Origin: Candidatus Eiseniibacteriota bacterium
GTDB taxonomy: Bacteria; Eisenbacteria; RBG-16-71-46
Assembly: GCA_005893295.1 (NCBI GenBank)
Contig: VBOY01000007.1
Span: 27,591 to 81,054, forward strand
Reading direction: 5' to 3'
DNA length: 53,464 bases
This document shows, piece by piece, positions 1 through 7,674 of the stretch. Position numbers and translations under genes: made by a program. How positions within the stretch are numbered: position 1 is the first letter of the stretch; each line of letters begins with the position of its first letter. The notes beneath the pieces were generated by a model that saw only the letters and a program-made list of their open reading frames with translations, ran no database searches and was not told the origin of the DNA.

Positions 1-873
1 ATCTTCGCCTGAGAAGCGCCACGTGAAGCTGTGGCGTCCCGCGGGCAGGGTTCGATCGATCAAGGTCCGCACCACCCGGCCGCCGATGTCGAGAAGGCGA
101 ACCTGCACTGCCGCGCCGTGCGGCAGCACGAAGCCGTACGCCATCCCATCCCTGACCGGGTTGGGCGTGGGAGGGCTCAACCTCAGCGAGCCTTCCGTGG
201 TTCCGTCCCCCACCGCCACGGTGCTCACGATCGTGCCCGAACTGTGGAGGTTGTTGGTGAAGGTCGCGGGGCCGGTCGTGAGCGCGTAGTCGGCCGCGTT
301 GTTGGTGCTAGGAGCGCTGGCGCTGAACTGGAACAGCAAAGCCTGCCCGTTGCTCGAAGGCAGGGGCCCTGGAAACGGCGGATTGAAGTTGCCGTCGGCG
401 TCGTTCGTGACGCTTCCTAGGCCGGAGCCGGTGTAGCTCGCGCCCCCCCAGCTCAACCGCCACAGGATCGTGCCGAAGTCGTCCTCGAACGTGAGCGAGC
501 CTGCCGCCAAGTAGGACGCCGGGATCGGGTTGGTGAGCACGAAGTCGGGCGTGAGGGCAGGATTCGTGTGGCTGGAGAAGTTCGAGGTCGCGGCGAGCAC
601 CCGGTCGCCCGCCGCGCCGTTCGGCACAGACGTCGTGAAATCGATCAGCAGCACGGGATTGGCTCCCGCCGCGTCGCGTACCAGAAGGCGCCCCTGCTGC
701 ACCAGGTTCTGGCCGGCCGCGCGCATCCGCAGCTGAACCGCCTGAACGTTGGTTGCGCCGTCCACGCCGCCGATGACCTGCTCGATCTGCATCAAGTGAA
801 ACGTGGCGCTGGCGGGCTGCGCAACCAGCGCGGCCAACGAGATGGCCGGAAGCAGGATCCGGAGGGTCTTCAT
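1..873 (-). CDS. Secreted protein with FlgD-like/sorting-type C-terminus (3' end outside window)
   Basis: The frame opens at ATG 873 and stays open to the window edge (291 codons seen), so the C-terminus is missing. The N-terminus is a clear Sec signal peptide: MKTLRILLPA, a hydrophobic stretch, then cleavage after PASA. The central part is Ser/Thr/Asn-rich beta sequence with no domain I recognise. The last visible part (PTPNPVRDGM, then VRLLDIGGRVVRTL, then LPAGRHSFTW) has the shape of the FlgD-Ig / T9SS type-A sorting domains that end many exported proteins in FCB-group bacteria. With sprA in the same window, an exported T9SS client is a reasonable inference, but the final residues that would prove it are not present. 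It diverges from the heme-barrel gene across 112 bp. Confidence 0.75.
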   Translation of the reverse strand, partial: MKTLRILLPAISLAALVAQPASATFHLMQIEQVIGGVDGATNVQAVQLRMRAAGQNLVQQGRLLVRDAAGANPVLLIDFTTSVPNGAAGDRVLAATSNFSSHTNPALTPDFVLTNPIPASYLAAGSLTFEDDFGTILWRLSWGGASYTGSGLGSVTNDADGNFNPPFPGPLPSSNGQALLFQFSASAPSTNNAADYALTTGPATFTNNLHSSGTIVSTVAVGDGTTEGSLRLSPPTPNPVRDGMAYGFVLPHGAAVQVRLLDIGGRVVRTLIDRTLPAGRHSFTWRFSGED

Positions 874-985
874 GATGGCGTCTCCGTGCACCCGAGTGGT
901 CTCGCGACGGTCCGGACTCCAAGCCTCGGCAACACTGCAGCTACCCGTATAGTCCCGCGGGACGCCCGATCGTTACACACCGTGG

Positions 986-2206
986 GTGCAGCGCATAACG
1001 CCGTTCGAAAGTCGTTCCCGCTGGGCGAGCGACCCTGCTAGGTTCGCGAGGGTCCAGATTGCCTTGGCGCTCACGTCGTTCGGCGCTCTGCTGCTGGCGC
1101 GCGGCGGCGGCGCGGTGCCACTCTACGCGACTCGCACCGGGTTGCTGTGCGGAACCTGCCACTTCGATCCCAACGGCGGTGGTCCACGAAACGAATTTGG
1201 CTTCGCGTTCGCGCGGAACCGCCACCAGATCGAGCCGGAAGACACCACCAGCCAGTGGGCAGACCTGAACGTCGTCAACCGACTCGGCGACAACGTGCCC
1301 ATCTACATCGGCGTGAACCAACGCTTCATGTTGCTCGCCGATGGCACCCGCCAGATCCCCGGGATCGACCGGATCGGCTTCTTCAGCATGGAGAACGCCT
1401 TTCACCTGACGATTCAGCCCCATTCCAAGCTCACGCTGGTCTATACGCGAGACGGATTCGACGCGGGCTCCACCACTCGGGATGCGTTCGGGATGATCGG
1501 GGGTGGCCCGTGGTACATCAAGGCCGGGCGCTTCCGCACGCCGTTCGGCCTGCGCATGGACGACCACACCGTGGCGACCCGGAACTCGTTCCTCGATTTC
1601 TATTCGGGCCAGAGCTTCCTCCCCTACGATCCGCGGATGCCTGACATGGGTGTGGAGTTCGGGCTCGAGCAAGGCGGCTTCTTCGAGCGCGGCGCGTTCA
1701 CCGACGGCCAGTCCCATCCCTTCGGGCCTCAAGGGCGCGCCCAGACCGAGACCATCAAGCTCGGCTACCGCAGCGCGTGGCATCAGGGAGGCGTGTCCTT
1801 CTACGACGAGTATCGCGGCAGCACCGGTTCGCTGCGACGCGCCACCCGCTGGGGCTACTACGGGCTCACGCGCCTGGGTCCGCTCCAGATGCTCGGTGAG
1901 GTCGCGGCGGGAACGGACGAGGACCTGGGGGGAGACAAGACCAACCTGCTCGCCGGTTTCGGCGAGCTCGACTACCCCCCGGTACGCTGGCTCAACTTCC
2001 GCCTGCGCTTCGACCGCCTCGAGCTCGACCGGGCCGTCGACCCCGTGGTCCGTGACCTGAACACGTTCAATCGCTTTGCCATCGAAGGCGAGGTGGTGCC
2101 GGTGCCGTTCGCGGAGCTGCGGTGGACGGTGCGCCGCATCGATGCCAAGGCCAGCTCTCTCGCCGACGAGACCCAGGGGTACCTCCAGTTCCACTTCTCT
2201 TACTGA
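986..2206 (+). CDS. Outer-membrane barrel-like protein with one c-type heme motif
   Basis: A 406-residue protein. A hydrophobic segment at about residues 24-37 looks like a signal peptide, followed at Cys55-His59 by CGTCH, a canonical CXXCH c-heme site, and then by FDPNGGGPRNEFGF. The rest alternates aromatic and polar residues in beta-strand fashion and ends LQFHFSY, a terminal aromatic typical of outer-membrane barrels. The likely role is a porin-like protein with a periplasmic heme plug, possibly in extracellular electron transfer or metal handling; substrate unknown. The start is uncertain. GTG 986 gives a long charged leader. A TATAGT box lies at 948-953. A TGcTAGGTT box at 1036-1044 and GAGGG at 1048 allow a later start at ATT 1058 or TTG 1064, which would give a cleaner signal peptide. 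Confidence 0.8.
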   Translation: MQRITPFESRSRWASDPARFARVQIALALTSFGALLLARGGGAVPLYATRTGLLCGTCHFDPNGGGPRNEFGFAFARNRHQIEPEDTTSQWADLNVVNRLGDNVPIYIGVNQRFMLLADGTRQIPGIDRIGFFSMENAFHLTIQPHSKLTLVYTRDGFDAGSTTRDAFGMIGGGPWYIKAGRFRTPFGLRMDDHTVATRNSFLDFYSGQSFLPYDPRMPDMGVEFGLEQGGFFERGAFTDGQSHPFGPQGRAQTETIKLGYRSAWHQGGVSFYDEYRGSTGSLRRATRWGYYGLTRLGPLQMLGEVAAGTDEDLGGDKTNLLAGFGELDYPPVRWLNFRLRFDRLELDRAVDPVVRDLNTFNRFAIEGEVVPVPFAELRWTVRRIDAKASSLADETQGYLQFHFSY

Positions 2207-2323
2207 GCGGCCGAGTCTGGCTGGACGCTGCCTCCCTCCGCACCACGTCCCGCGCCTCAAGCGCGGCGACGGCAAGACCGATAATCCAGATCAGCCGTCC
2301 GCATCGACCTGTGAGGAGCTCCC

Positions 2324-4417
2324 TTGCCATCCCATTCCCATCCTCCATTCCCCTCGAGTGGTGTCGAACGCCCGCTGGTGGAGCACCTCGGCCCGGTGCT
2401 CGAGGCCATGCCGATCCCGATGTTGTTCGTGGACGCGAGCCGGCGCGTGCGCCTGTGGAACCGGACCTTGGCGTTGCTCCTCGACCGCCCGGCCGAGTCG
2501 ATCGCCGGCCGAACGCTCGAGGACCTGGTCGACCCACGCGACCGCGCCGGCGTGATCGAGACCTTGGAGCCCGGAAGATCGGGGCGCACCGGCCAGGTGA
2601 GCCGGCTCACTCTGCCCGCCTGCTCGGGTCAAGAAATGATGGTCACCTGGCTCGAGCTGGTCGACAACGATCAGATCGCGGGCTGGCTGGTCCGGCTGTG
2701 GTCCAATCCCCCGACCGCGCGGCTCGAGCGACCGCTCCAGGACATGCTCTATCATGAGAAAGCGCTGCGCGACAAGCTCACCGCGCTCCTCACTGTGAGC
2801 CAGACGGTCGTCCAATCGCTGGATCTGGGGACCATCCTCGCCACGATCACGCAGCAGGTGCGCGCCGTCATCCAGGTGGACGAATGCACGGTGTTCATGC
2901 TCGACGAGCGCGACCAGATGCTCAAGCCGGTGGCCTGCGACGTGAAGTCGTTCCGCGAAGAAGTCATGGGGATGACTCTCAAGGTGGGCGAGGGGATCAC
3001 GGGCACCGTGGCGCTGACCGGCAAGGGCGAGATCGTGAACGTGGCCGAGAGCGATCCGCGCGCCGTCCAGGTTCCGGGCACGCCCGAGGAGCAGGCGGCG
3101 CTGCTGTGCGTGCCGCTGCCCGCCCGCGAGCGGGTCCTCGGCGTGCTCACGCTGGCCCGCATCGGTACCCGGTTCTTCGTACAGGAGGATCTCGAGCTGG
3201 CGACCTTGTTCGCGGCCCAGTGCAGCACCGCGATCACGAACGCGCGCATGTACGAACAGGTCAAACAGGCGTATGACGAGCTGCGCGAGGCTCAGGCCCA
3301 GCTTGTCCAGTCGGCTAAGTTGACCGCTCTCGGCGAAATGGCCGGCGGCGTGGCCCACGACTTCAACAACATCCTTTCGGCGATTCTCGGGCGCACCCAG
3401 CTCTTGCAGCGGGGCAGCACGGACCCCGAGATGCTTCGTCAGCTGCGCATCATCGAGCAGGCAGCGCTGGATGGAGCGATGACCGTGCGCCGCGTCCAGG
3501 AGTTCACGCGCGTGCGGCACGACGAGCGGTTCGAGACGCTCGACGTCAATCCCGTGCTGCTGGGCGTGGTGGAGCTGACCCGCTCCGCGTGGCAGACGCG
3601 GGCCAAAGAGCGCGGCATCCCGATCGAGGCTCGCCTCGACCTGCGTTCGAGGGGGACCATCGCCGGCAACCCCTCGGAGCTGCGAGAGGTATTCACGAAC
3701 ATGGTCTTGAACGCGGTCGACGCCATGCCGGCGGGCGGGCGTCTGTCGATCTCGAGCGAGGACGTCGATTCCGAGCTGTTGGTGCGAATCCGCGACACCG
3801 GGACCGGCATGGACGCCAGGACGAAGGCCCGGGTCTTCGATCCGTTCTTCACCACTAAGCCGGTCCAGGGGACCGGCCTCGGGCTCTCGGTCGCCTACGG
3901 GATCGTCACCCGCCACCACGGCCACATCACGGTCGAGAGCGAAGTGGGAGCAGGGACCGAGTTCACGGTTCACCTGCCTCGTGGACAGGTGGAGGGGACC
4001 GCGCAGTCGTCGCCGCGGAGTCAGGTCACGCCCGCGGCGCTCCGCATCCTGGTGGTGGACGACGAGCAGGCGGTCCTCGACGTGCTGGTGGACATGCTGG
4101 CGGCCCGCGGCCACCAGGTCGAGCCCGCCCTCGGCGGGGAGGCGGCGATCGCCGCGCTGGCGAAGGTGCGCCCCCAAGTCGTCTTCTCCGACCTCGGGAT
4201 GCCCGGACTCAATGGCTGGGACATCGCGCAGCGGGTGAAGGCGGACCTGCCCGGAACGACGGTCGTGCTCGTCACCGGCTGGGGCGTGCAGCTCGACGAG
4301 GCGTCGGCGCAGCGGCGGGGCGTGGACCACATCCTGCCCAAGCCGTTCTCGATCGAGGACATCGAACGGGTGCTGGGACAGCTCACGGCTGCGCCCGATC
4401 GGCGGGCGGTCGCCTAG
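2324..4417 (+). CDS. Hybrid sensor histidine kinase / response regulator (PAS-GAF-HisKA-HATPase-REC)
   Basis: A 697-residue soluble hybrid kinase. Domains in order: PAS (about 24-95), GAF (about 155-310), HisKA with the phospho-acceptor His345 in GGVAHDFNNILSAILG, HATPase with the N box (FTNMVLNAVDAMP) and G boxes (DTGTGMD, GTGLGLSVAYG), and a C-terminal receiver (about 573-695) with phospho-acceptor Asp623 in FSDLGMPG and the conserved Lys in LPKPFS. There is no transmembrane segment, so the signal is probably cytoplasmic and sensed by GAF or PAS. The NtrB-like H box followed by a fused REC is common in phosphorelay hybrids. The TTG start is supported by GAGGAG at 2313-2318. A GATAAT -10-like box lies at 2280-2285, without a clear -35. 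No cognate output regulator is adjacent. Confidence 0.93.
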   Translation: MPSHSHPPFPSSGVERPLVEHLGPVLEAMPIPMLFVDASRRVRLWNRTLALLLDRPAESIAGRTLEDLVDPRDRAGVIETLEPGRSGRTGQVSRLTLPACSGQEMMVTWLELVDNDQIAGWLVRLWSNPPTARLERPLQDMLYHEKALRDKLTALLTVSQTVVQSLDLGTILATITQQVRAVIQVDECTVFMLDERDQMLKPVACDVKSFREEVMGMTLKVGEGITGTVALTGKGEIVNVAESDPRAVQVPGTPEEQAALLCVPLPARERVLGVLTLARIGTRFFVQEDLELATLFAAQCSTAITNARMYEQVKQAYDELREAQAQLVQSAKLTALGEMAGGVAHDFNNILSAILGRTQLLQRGSTDPEMLRQLRIIEQAALDGAMTVRRVQEFTRVRHDERFETLDVNPVLLGVVELTRSAWQTRAKERGIPIEARLDLRSRGTIAGNPSELREVFTNMVLNAVDAMPAGGRLSISSEDVDSELLVRIRDTGTGMDARTKARVFDPFFTTKPVQGTGLGLSVAYGIVTRHHGHITVESEVGAGTEFTVHLPRGQVEGTAQSSPRSQVTPAALRILVVDDEQAVLDVLVDMLAARGHQVEPALGGEAAIAALAKVRPQVVFSDLGMPGLNGWDIAQRVKADLPGTTVVLVTGWGVQLDEASAQRRGVDHILPKPFSIEDIERVLGQLTAAPDRRAVA

Positions 4418-4507
4418 ACCACCGCTCTCAACTTTTTCTTTCTCCGCGTCGATACCCTTTTCGCCCGTTCGTTTCTCGCCACTTTCCTACCGAGAATCGG
4501 AGTCCCC

Positions 4508-5110
4508 ATGTTACTTCCCGTCGTGTTGATGCTGGCCCATACGATGCTTTCCGTCGGGTTCGGAGCGGATGGCGCCACGCTGCGCCCCGCGTCGCGACCG
4601 CAGGCGCCGTCCTCTCCCCAGGGTCTCGGGCCCGAGCCGCCGCTCGCGGTGGTCAGCGCCGGGGAACCGGCCCCCAACTTCTCGTACCAGGGCACCGATG
4701 GACACTGGCGAGGTCTACGCGATCTGACCGACAAGGGGGCGGTGTTGCTGGCGTTTGCCCCCCGCGAGCACAACCTGATCCGGCTCCAGCGTGAGCGCGA
4801 AGCGCTGCTCGACCTGGGTGTGATTCCGGTGGCGTTGGTGGAGCTGAGGCCCGGCTCCGCGCGGTCCCTGGTGCGCCGGCTCGGGCTGACCTACACGGTG
4901 CTCTCGGATCCACGCTGCGTGATCGCTTCCCAGTTCAACGTCGTGGATCCAATCACGCAATCTGCGGTCCCTTCGTGGTTCATCGTCGACCGCCGCGGCA
5001 GGGTACGGGCTCTGAGGCGAGGCAGCCTGCCGGTCTCCGGCTACCCCACGGTCGCCGCGCGGGCTCTCGGGCTGCCGCTTCCCGGTGCCACGCTGCCCAG
5101 CCATCGCTAG
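4508..5110 (+). CDS. Peroxiredoxin-like (AhpC/TSA fold) protein lacking the peroxidatic cysteine
   Basis: A 200-residue exported protein: a hydrophobic N-terminus (MLLPVVLMLAHTML), a Pro-rich linker, then a thioredoxin/AhpC-TSA fold recognised from GEPAPNFSYQGTDG, the strand GAVLLAFAP, the SDPRCVIASQFNV turn and WFIVDRRGRVRA. The peroxiredoxin active site should read PxxxTxxC after the first strand; here it is APREHNLIRL with no Cys, and the only Cys is in SDPRC. It is therefore probably not a peroxidase and may be a binding or scaffolding relative. It converges on a second Cys-less paralogue-like gene at 5351-5929, with a mobile repeat between them. The upstream 90 bp is unusually T-rich. 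Confidence 0.75.
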   Translation: MLLPVVLMLAHTMLSVGFGADGATLRPASRPQAPSSPQGLGPEPPLAVVSAGEPAPNFSYQGTDGHWRGLRDLTDKGAVLLAFAPREHNLIRLQREREALLDLGVIPVALVELRPGSARSLVRRLGLTYTVLSDPRCVIASQFNVVDPITQSAVPSWFIVDRRGRVRALRRGSLPVSGYPTVAARALGLPLPGATLPSHR

Positions 5111-5159
5111 CGTGGCAGCCATCCCAAGGAGCGCCCCGGGCCACGCGGCCGGGCGTTAG

Positions 5160-5350
5160 CAGGCTGCTGAAAAAGCCCGACTGCTGCGTTGCTCGGTCGC
5201 TCTTCGCTGCCATGAAAATAGAAGGTCTTCCCCGCCCCATTTTCATCGATCGTGGTGCGCCTCAAGGCGCCTTGGGTCTGCGGAGTATCTAAAGATACGC
5301 CTCGCTCGTCGCTTCCTCGCGCCTTGCATTCGGGCTTTTTCAGCAGCCTG
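5160..5350. repeat. 191-bp MITE-like element with 20-bp perfect terminal inverted repeats
   Basis: The left end at 5160-5179 (CAGGCTGCTGAAAAAGCCCG) is the exact reverse complement of the right end at 5331-5350. The element is flanked by a 4-bp direct repeat TTAG (5156-5159 and 5351-5354), the expected target-site duplication; TTAG fits the YTAR targets known for IS5-group elements, but the parent transposase is not in this window. It contains no credible coding frame. Near its right side is a small palindrome at 5285-5298 (GTATCT-AA-AGATAC). The TTAG copy on the right contains the stop codon of the minus-strand gene, so the element landed exactly at that gene's end, between two convergent genes, where its inverted repeats could also end transcription from both sides. 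Confidence 0.8.
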
Positions 5351-5929
5351 TTAGAGGTTGGTGAGCGTGAATCGTGCCAGATCGACGATCTGGTCGGCCG
5401 GGATCGACTGGCCGAGCAGCGCGAGACGAACCGTTCCGGTGCGGTCGAGGATCACGAACCCCGGCTCGGTCTCGCCGTGCACCGAGTCGAAGAGGCCGTA
5501 GAGCGCCGAGATCTCGCCGGTCGGATCCGCGAGCAGCTCGAAGGGGATGTCCTCGCGTTGGGCGAACGCCCGGAGCGCCTGCGGGGAGTCCTTGGACACG
5601 CCCAGCATCACGAATCCGAGCCGCGTCATGGTGGTGTCGATTCCCTTGAGGGCCGCGAACTGGCGGTGGTCCCCGGTGAAATGGAGCAGCACCAAGTACC
5701 CGCGCAGCCTCGACAGCACCACGGTGCGCTCACGCGAGCTGGTGAGCTCGAAATCGGGAGCCCGCTCGCCCACGTACACCCTGCCCGCGACCCTGAGCTG
5801 GGCGACCGAGACCCGTTCGTCCCTGGGGCGCGGGGGGCGGGTCGGTCCAGTGGGCTTGGTCTCGGTCTGGGCCAACGCCAGGGCCGGCGCCATGCAGGCG
5901 ATGAGCGGCAGAGCAGTCCTGATTCTCAT
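5351..5929 (-). CDS. Exported peroxiredoxin-like protein without any catalytic cysteine
   Basis: A 192-residue protein with a Sec signal peptide (MRIRTALPLIACMAPALALA, predicted cleavage before Gln21). The mature part has an AhpC/TSA-like fold: VGERAPDFELTSSRER, then VLSRLRGYLVLLHF, VMLGVSKDSPQALRAF, PFELLADPTGEISALYGLF and GFVILDRTGTVRLALLG. Where the peroxidatic Cys should be, the sequence reads FTGDHRQFAALKGI; the mature protein has no Cys at all. It is therefore not a thiol peroxidase. Its ATG overlaps the UroD-like gene's stop by 4 bp, so the two are co-transcribed and probably translationally coupled. The predicted mature N-terminal Gln is notable given the glutaminyl-cyclase-like gene at 40435. 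Confidence 0.78.
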   Translation of the reverse strand: MRIRTALPLIACMAPALALAQTETKPTGPTRPPRPRDERVSVAQLRVAGRVYVGERAPDFELTSSRERTVVLSRLRGYLVLLHFTGDHRQFAALKGIDTTMTRLGFVMLGVSKDSPQALRAFAQREDIPFELLADPTGEISALYGLFDSVHGETEPGFVILDRTGTVRLALLGQSIPADQIVDLARFTLTNL

Positions 5930-6963
5930 GGGGACACCTCCTTACGAGACGACGCGGCCTTGGGCGGGCGCGTCGCGCGTGCCTCGACCGCGCGGCGCAC
6001 GGCGTCGAGCTGGGCCGGCGCCGTGGTCGGTGGCATCGAGCAGCCGGGGGCCGCGAGCCAGCGCCGGCCTCCGCTCGCTTCGAACCCCCGTTCCACTTCG
6101 GCCTCGAGCCGCTCGGGCGTCGGCTGTTGGAGCGCGTCTTCCTGCGAGATGCCGCCCATCACGGCACCCGGGAGTCGGGCGAGCGCCTCCGTGAGCGATG
6201 GATTGGTCGTGTCGGTGGCGTCGTAAGAGAAGGCCGCCACCGGGTAATCGGCCAGCTCGAGCAGCAGGTTGCGGCGCTTGCAGACGTGGAGGACGTTGAA
6301 CGGGGCACCCCGAGCCGCCGCGAGCAGCCTCAGGTCCAGGGCGCGCGCCCAGGCCCGGTATTCCTCGACGCTCATGCGGTCCCGGGTCGCCCAGTCGGTG
6401 GTCGCGAGGAAGATGCCATCGGCTCCGGCTTCGAGCACGCGCCGCACGTACCCCTCGAACGTCACCGTCACCGCCTCGAGCGCGGTGCGAACGGTTTCGG
6501 GATCGGTCGCCATGTGGCGTTTGAGATCGCCCGGCTCCGGAACCATCTCGGCCAGGATCGCGAGCGGCGTGAACACGGTCTGGACGAACGCGACCTCGGC
6601 CGGGAGGCGGTCTCGCAGCATCCGCACCGCTTCGAGCTGCTCGCCCAGGGCCCCCCGATCGGGCGGGCGTGGAGTGACCAGCCTGAGCTCGGAAGCCTCG
6701 TGCACCGGCCAGCGCTCGAGCGTCGGCTTGTCCGCCGGGCCGCCCGCGTAGCGGTAGCGCACTCCCCAGTCCTCGACGTGGTAATGCTTGCGAGGGTTGA
6801 GCTTCACCCAGTCCCAGGCATGTCGTCGCTGGAGTTCGACGGTGGCTGAGACCAGATCGCGCGCGGAGCTCTCGCGGTCGTAGACGTGCCCCCAGAAAGA
6901 AACCGGGGGGCGGTCGACCGGCTCGCCTCGCAGTGCGGCCCACACACGCTCGCGCGGCTTCAC
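5926..6963 (-). CDS. Uroporphyrinogen decarboxylase-like (UroD/HemE superfamily) protein
   Basis: A 345-residue TIM-barrel protein of the UroD superfamily (PF01208-type): KPRERVWAALRGEPVDRPPV at the N-terminus is the family's opening motif, followed by VQTVFTPLAILAEMV, GADGIFLATTDWA, NVLHVC and the C-terminal GGRRWLAAPGCSMPP. This superfamily includes true HemE and corrinoid-linked methyltransferases such as MtaA. The absence of neighbouring heme genes and the GCSMP ending favour a methyltransferase-like or undefined role over HemE. I set the start at GTG 6963 because GGAGGT lies 6 nt upstream and because a promoter at 7023-7051 covers the longer in-frame start at 7038. It forms a 4-bp-overlapping pair with the downstream peroxiredoxin-like gene. 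Confidence 0.82.
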   Translation of the reverse strand: MKPRERVWAALRGEPVDRPPVSFWGHVYDRESSARDLVSATVELQRRHAWDWVKLNPRKHYHVEDWGVRYRYAGGPADKPTLERWPVHEASELRLVTPRPPDRGALGEQLEAVRMLRDRLPAEVAFVQTVFTPLAILAEMVPEPGDLKRHMATDPETVRTALEAVTVTFEGYVRRVLEAGADGIFLATTDWATRDRMSVEEYRAWARALDLRLLAAARGAPFNVLHVCKRRNLLLELADYPVAAFSYDATDTTNPSLTEALARLPGAVMGGISQEDALQQPTPERLEAEVERGFEASGGRRWLAAPGCSMPPTTAPAQLDAVRRAVEARATRPPKAASSRKEVSP

Positions 6964-7022
6964 GCGAGGACCTCCGGTACCAGGGCGATGGAGTGCCCCG
7001 ATCGGCTGTGCGTCACCGCTCG

Positions 7023-7051
7023 ACTCTAGTCCAGACATGGCGGCGCGACAA
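7023..7051 (-). promoter_or_regulatory. Promoter TTGTCG-N17-TAGAGT for the UroD-like operon
   Basis: The -35 TTGTCG lies at 7051-7046 and the -10 TAGAGT at 7028-7023, with a 17-bp spacer. The predicted start near 7016 leaves a leader of about 53 nt that contains the GGAGGT ribosome site of the gene starting at 6963. Confidence 0.65.
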
Positions 7052-7061
7052 GCGGCTCGCC

Positions 7062-7090
7062 TTGATCCGCCGCGAGCGAGTCCCTAGCGT
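7062..7090 (+). promoter_or_regulatory. Promoter TTGATC-N17-TAGCGT upstream of the TonB-like gene
   Basis: The -35 at 7062-7067, a 17-bp spacer and the -10 at 7085-7090 predict a start near 7097, one base before ATG 7098. This makes a leaderless transcript likely and identifies 7098 as the real start codon. Confidence 0.65.
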
Positions 7091-7097
7091 CTCAGCA

Positions 7098-7639
7098 ATG
7101 GTCCGGTTTCCTGCGCGGATCGCTTGGGCCCTCGGCGACCTCCGAGGCATCCGCGACCACCCATGGTCCTTCCCGTCGACGTGCTCGCCGATACCGGACG
7201 AGGCGAGCGGTTGGCGGTGCGGCCGCCCCCGCGCGTGTGGCTGGCGCGCGTGGCTTCCGCACCCTCTACGCCGGCGAGCGCTCCCGCGCGACCGCCGCTC
7301 GCCGACGCGCCGCTCCCGGGAGCGGCTCCGGATGCGGTGGAGTGGCCGGCGCCACCCGCTCTCGACGTGGATCCTGGGCTCAAGCCGCCCCTGCCGCAGG
7401 CGCGCGCGCCGCTCGAAATCCCGCCGGGCTCGAGGAGCGGGTTCGTCGAGCTCGACGTCCAAGTCGACGAGCGCGGCACGGTGTCCGAGGCGCGCTGGGC
7501 CGGAGGCAGCGCGGACAGCGCCCATGTGGGCGCGGCGACACGCTGCGCGCGGGCGATGCGTTTCTATCCGGCGCTTAGGGCCGGTCGTCCAGTGGCCGTG
7601 TGGTGCCGACAGAGATTCGACTTTCCCGACGGCCGCTGA
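7098..7639 (+). pseudogene. TonB-like energy transducer, N-terminus and C-terminal domain in different frames
   Basis: The C-terminal part is a TonB C-terminal domain: RSGFVELDVQVDERGTVSEA, then CARAMRFYPALRAGRPVAVW and RQRFDF, after a Pro/Ala-rich linker. TonB-type proteins normally carry an N-terminal membrane anchor. Here the promoter-proximal ATG 7098 opens MVRFPARIAWALG, a plausible start of such an anchor, but in a different frame from the domain, which is readable only from about 7124 or from ATG 7163. The anchor helix itself is missing. The simplest reading is a deletion with frameshift between about 7135 and 7165. The alternative is an intact anchorless protein from ATG 7163. The gene converges on the damaged GNAT gene. 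Confidence 0.55.
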
Positions 7640-7674
7640 GGCCCTCGCCGTGCCACGCGTGCGCCCCCGCTCGA

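Noticed and set aside
5161-5349. Reading the MITE only as a Rho-independent terminator
   Set aside because: Its arms are about 150 bp apart and it has a 4-bp target duplication, so mobile origin explains it better, although it may also stop transcription.
5252-6226. A plus-strand open frame across the MITE and the peroxiredoxin-like gene
   Set aside because: It is the complement of two recognisable minus-strand genes and starts inside a mobile repeat.
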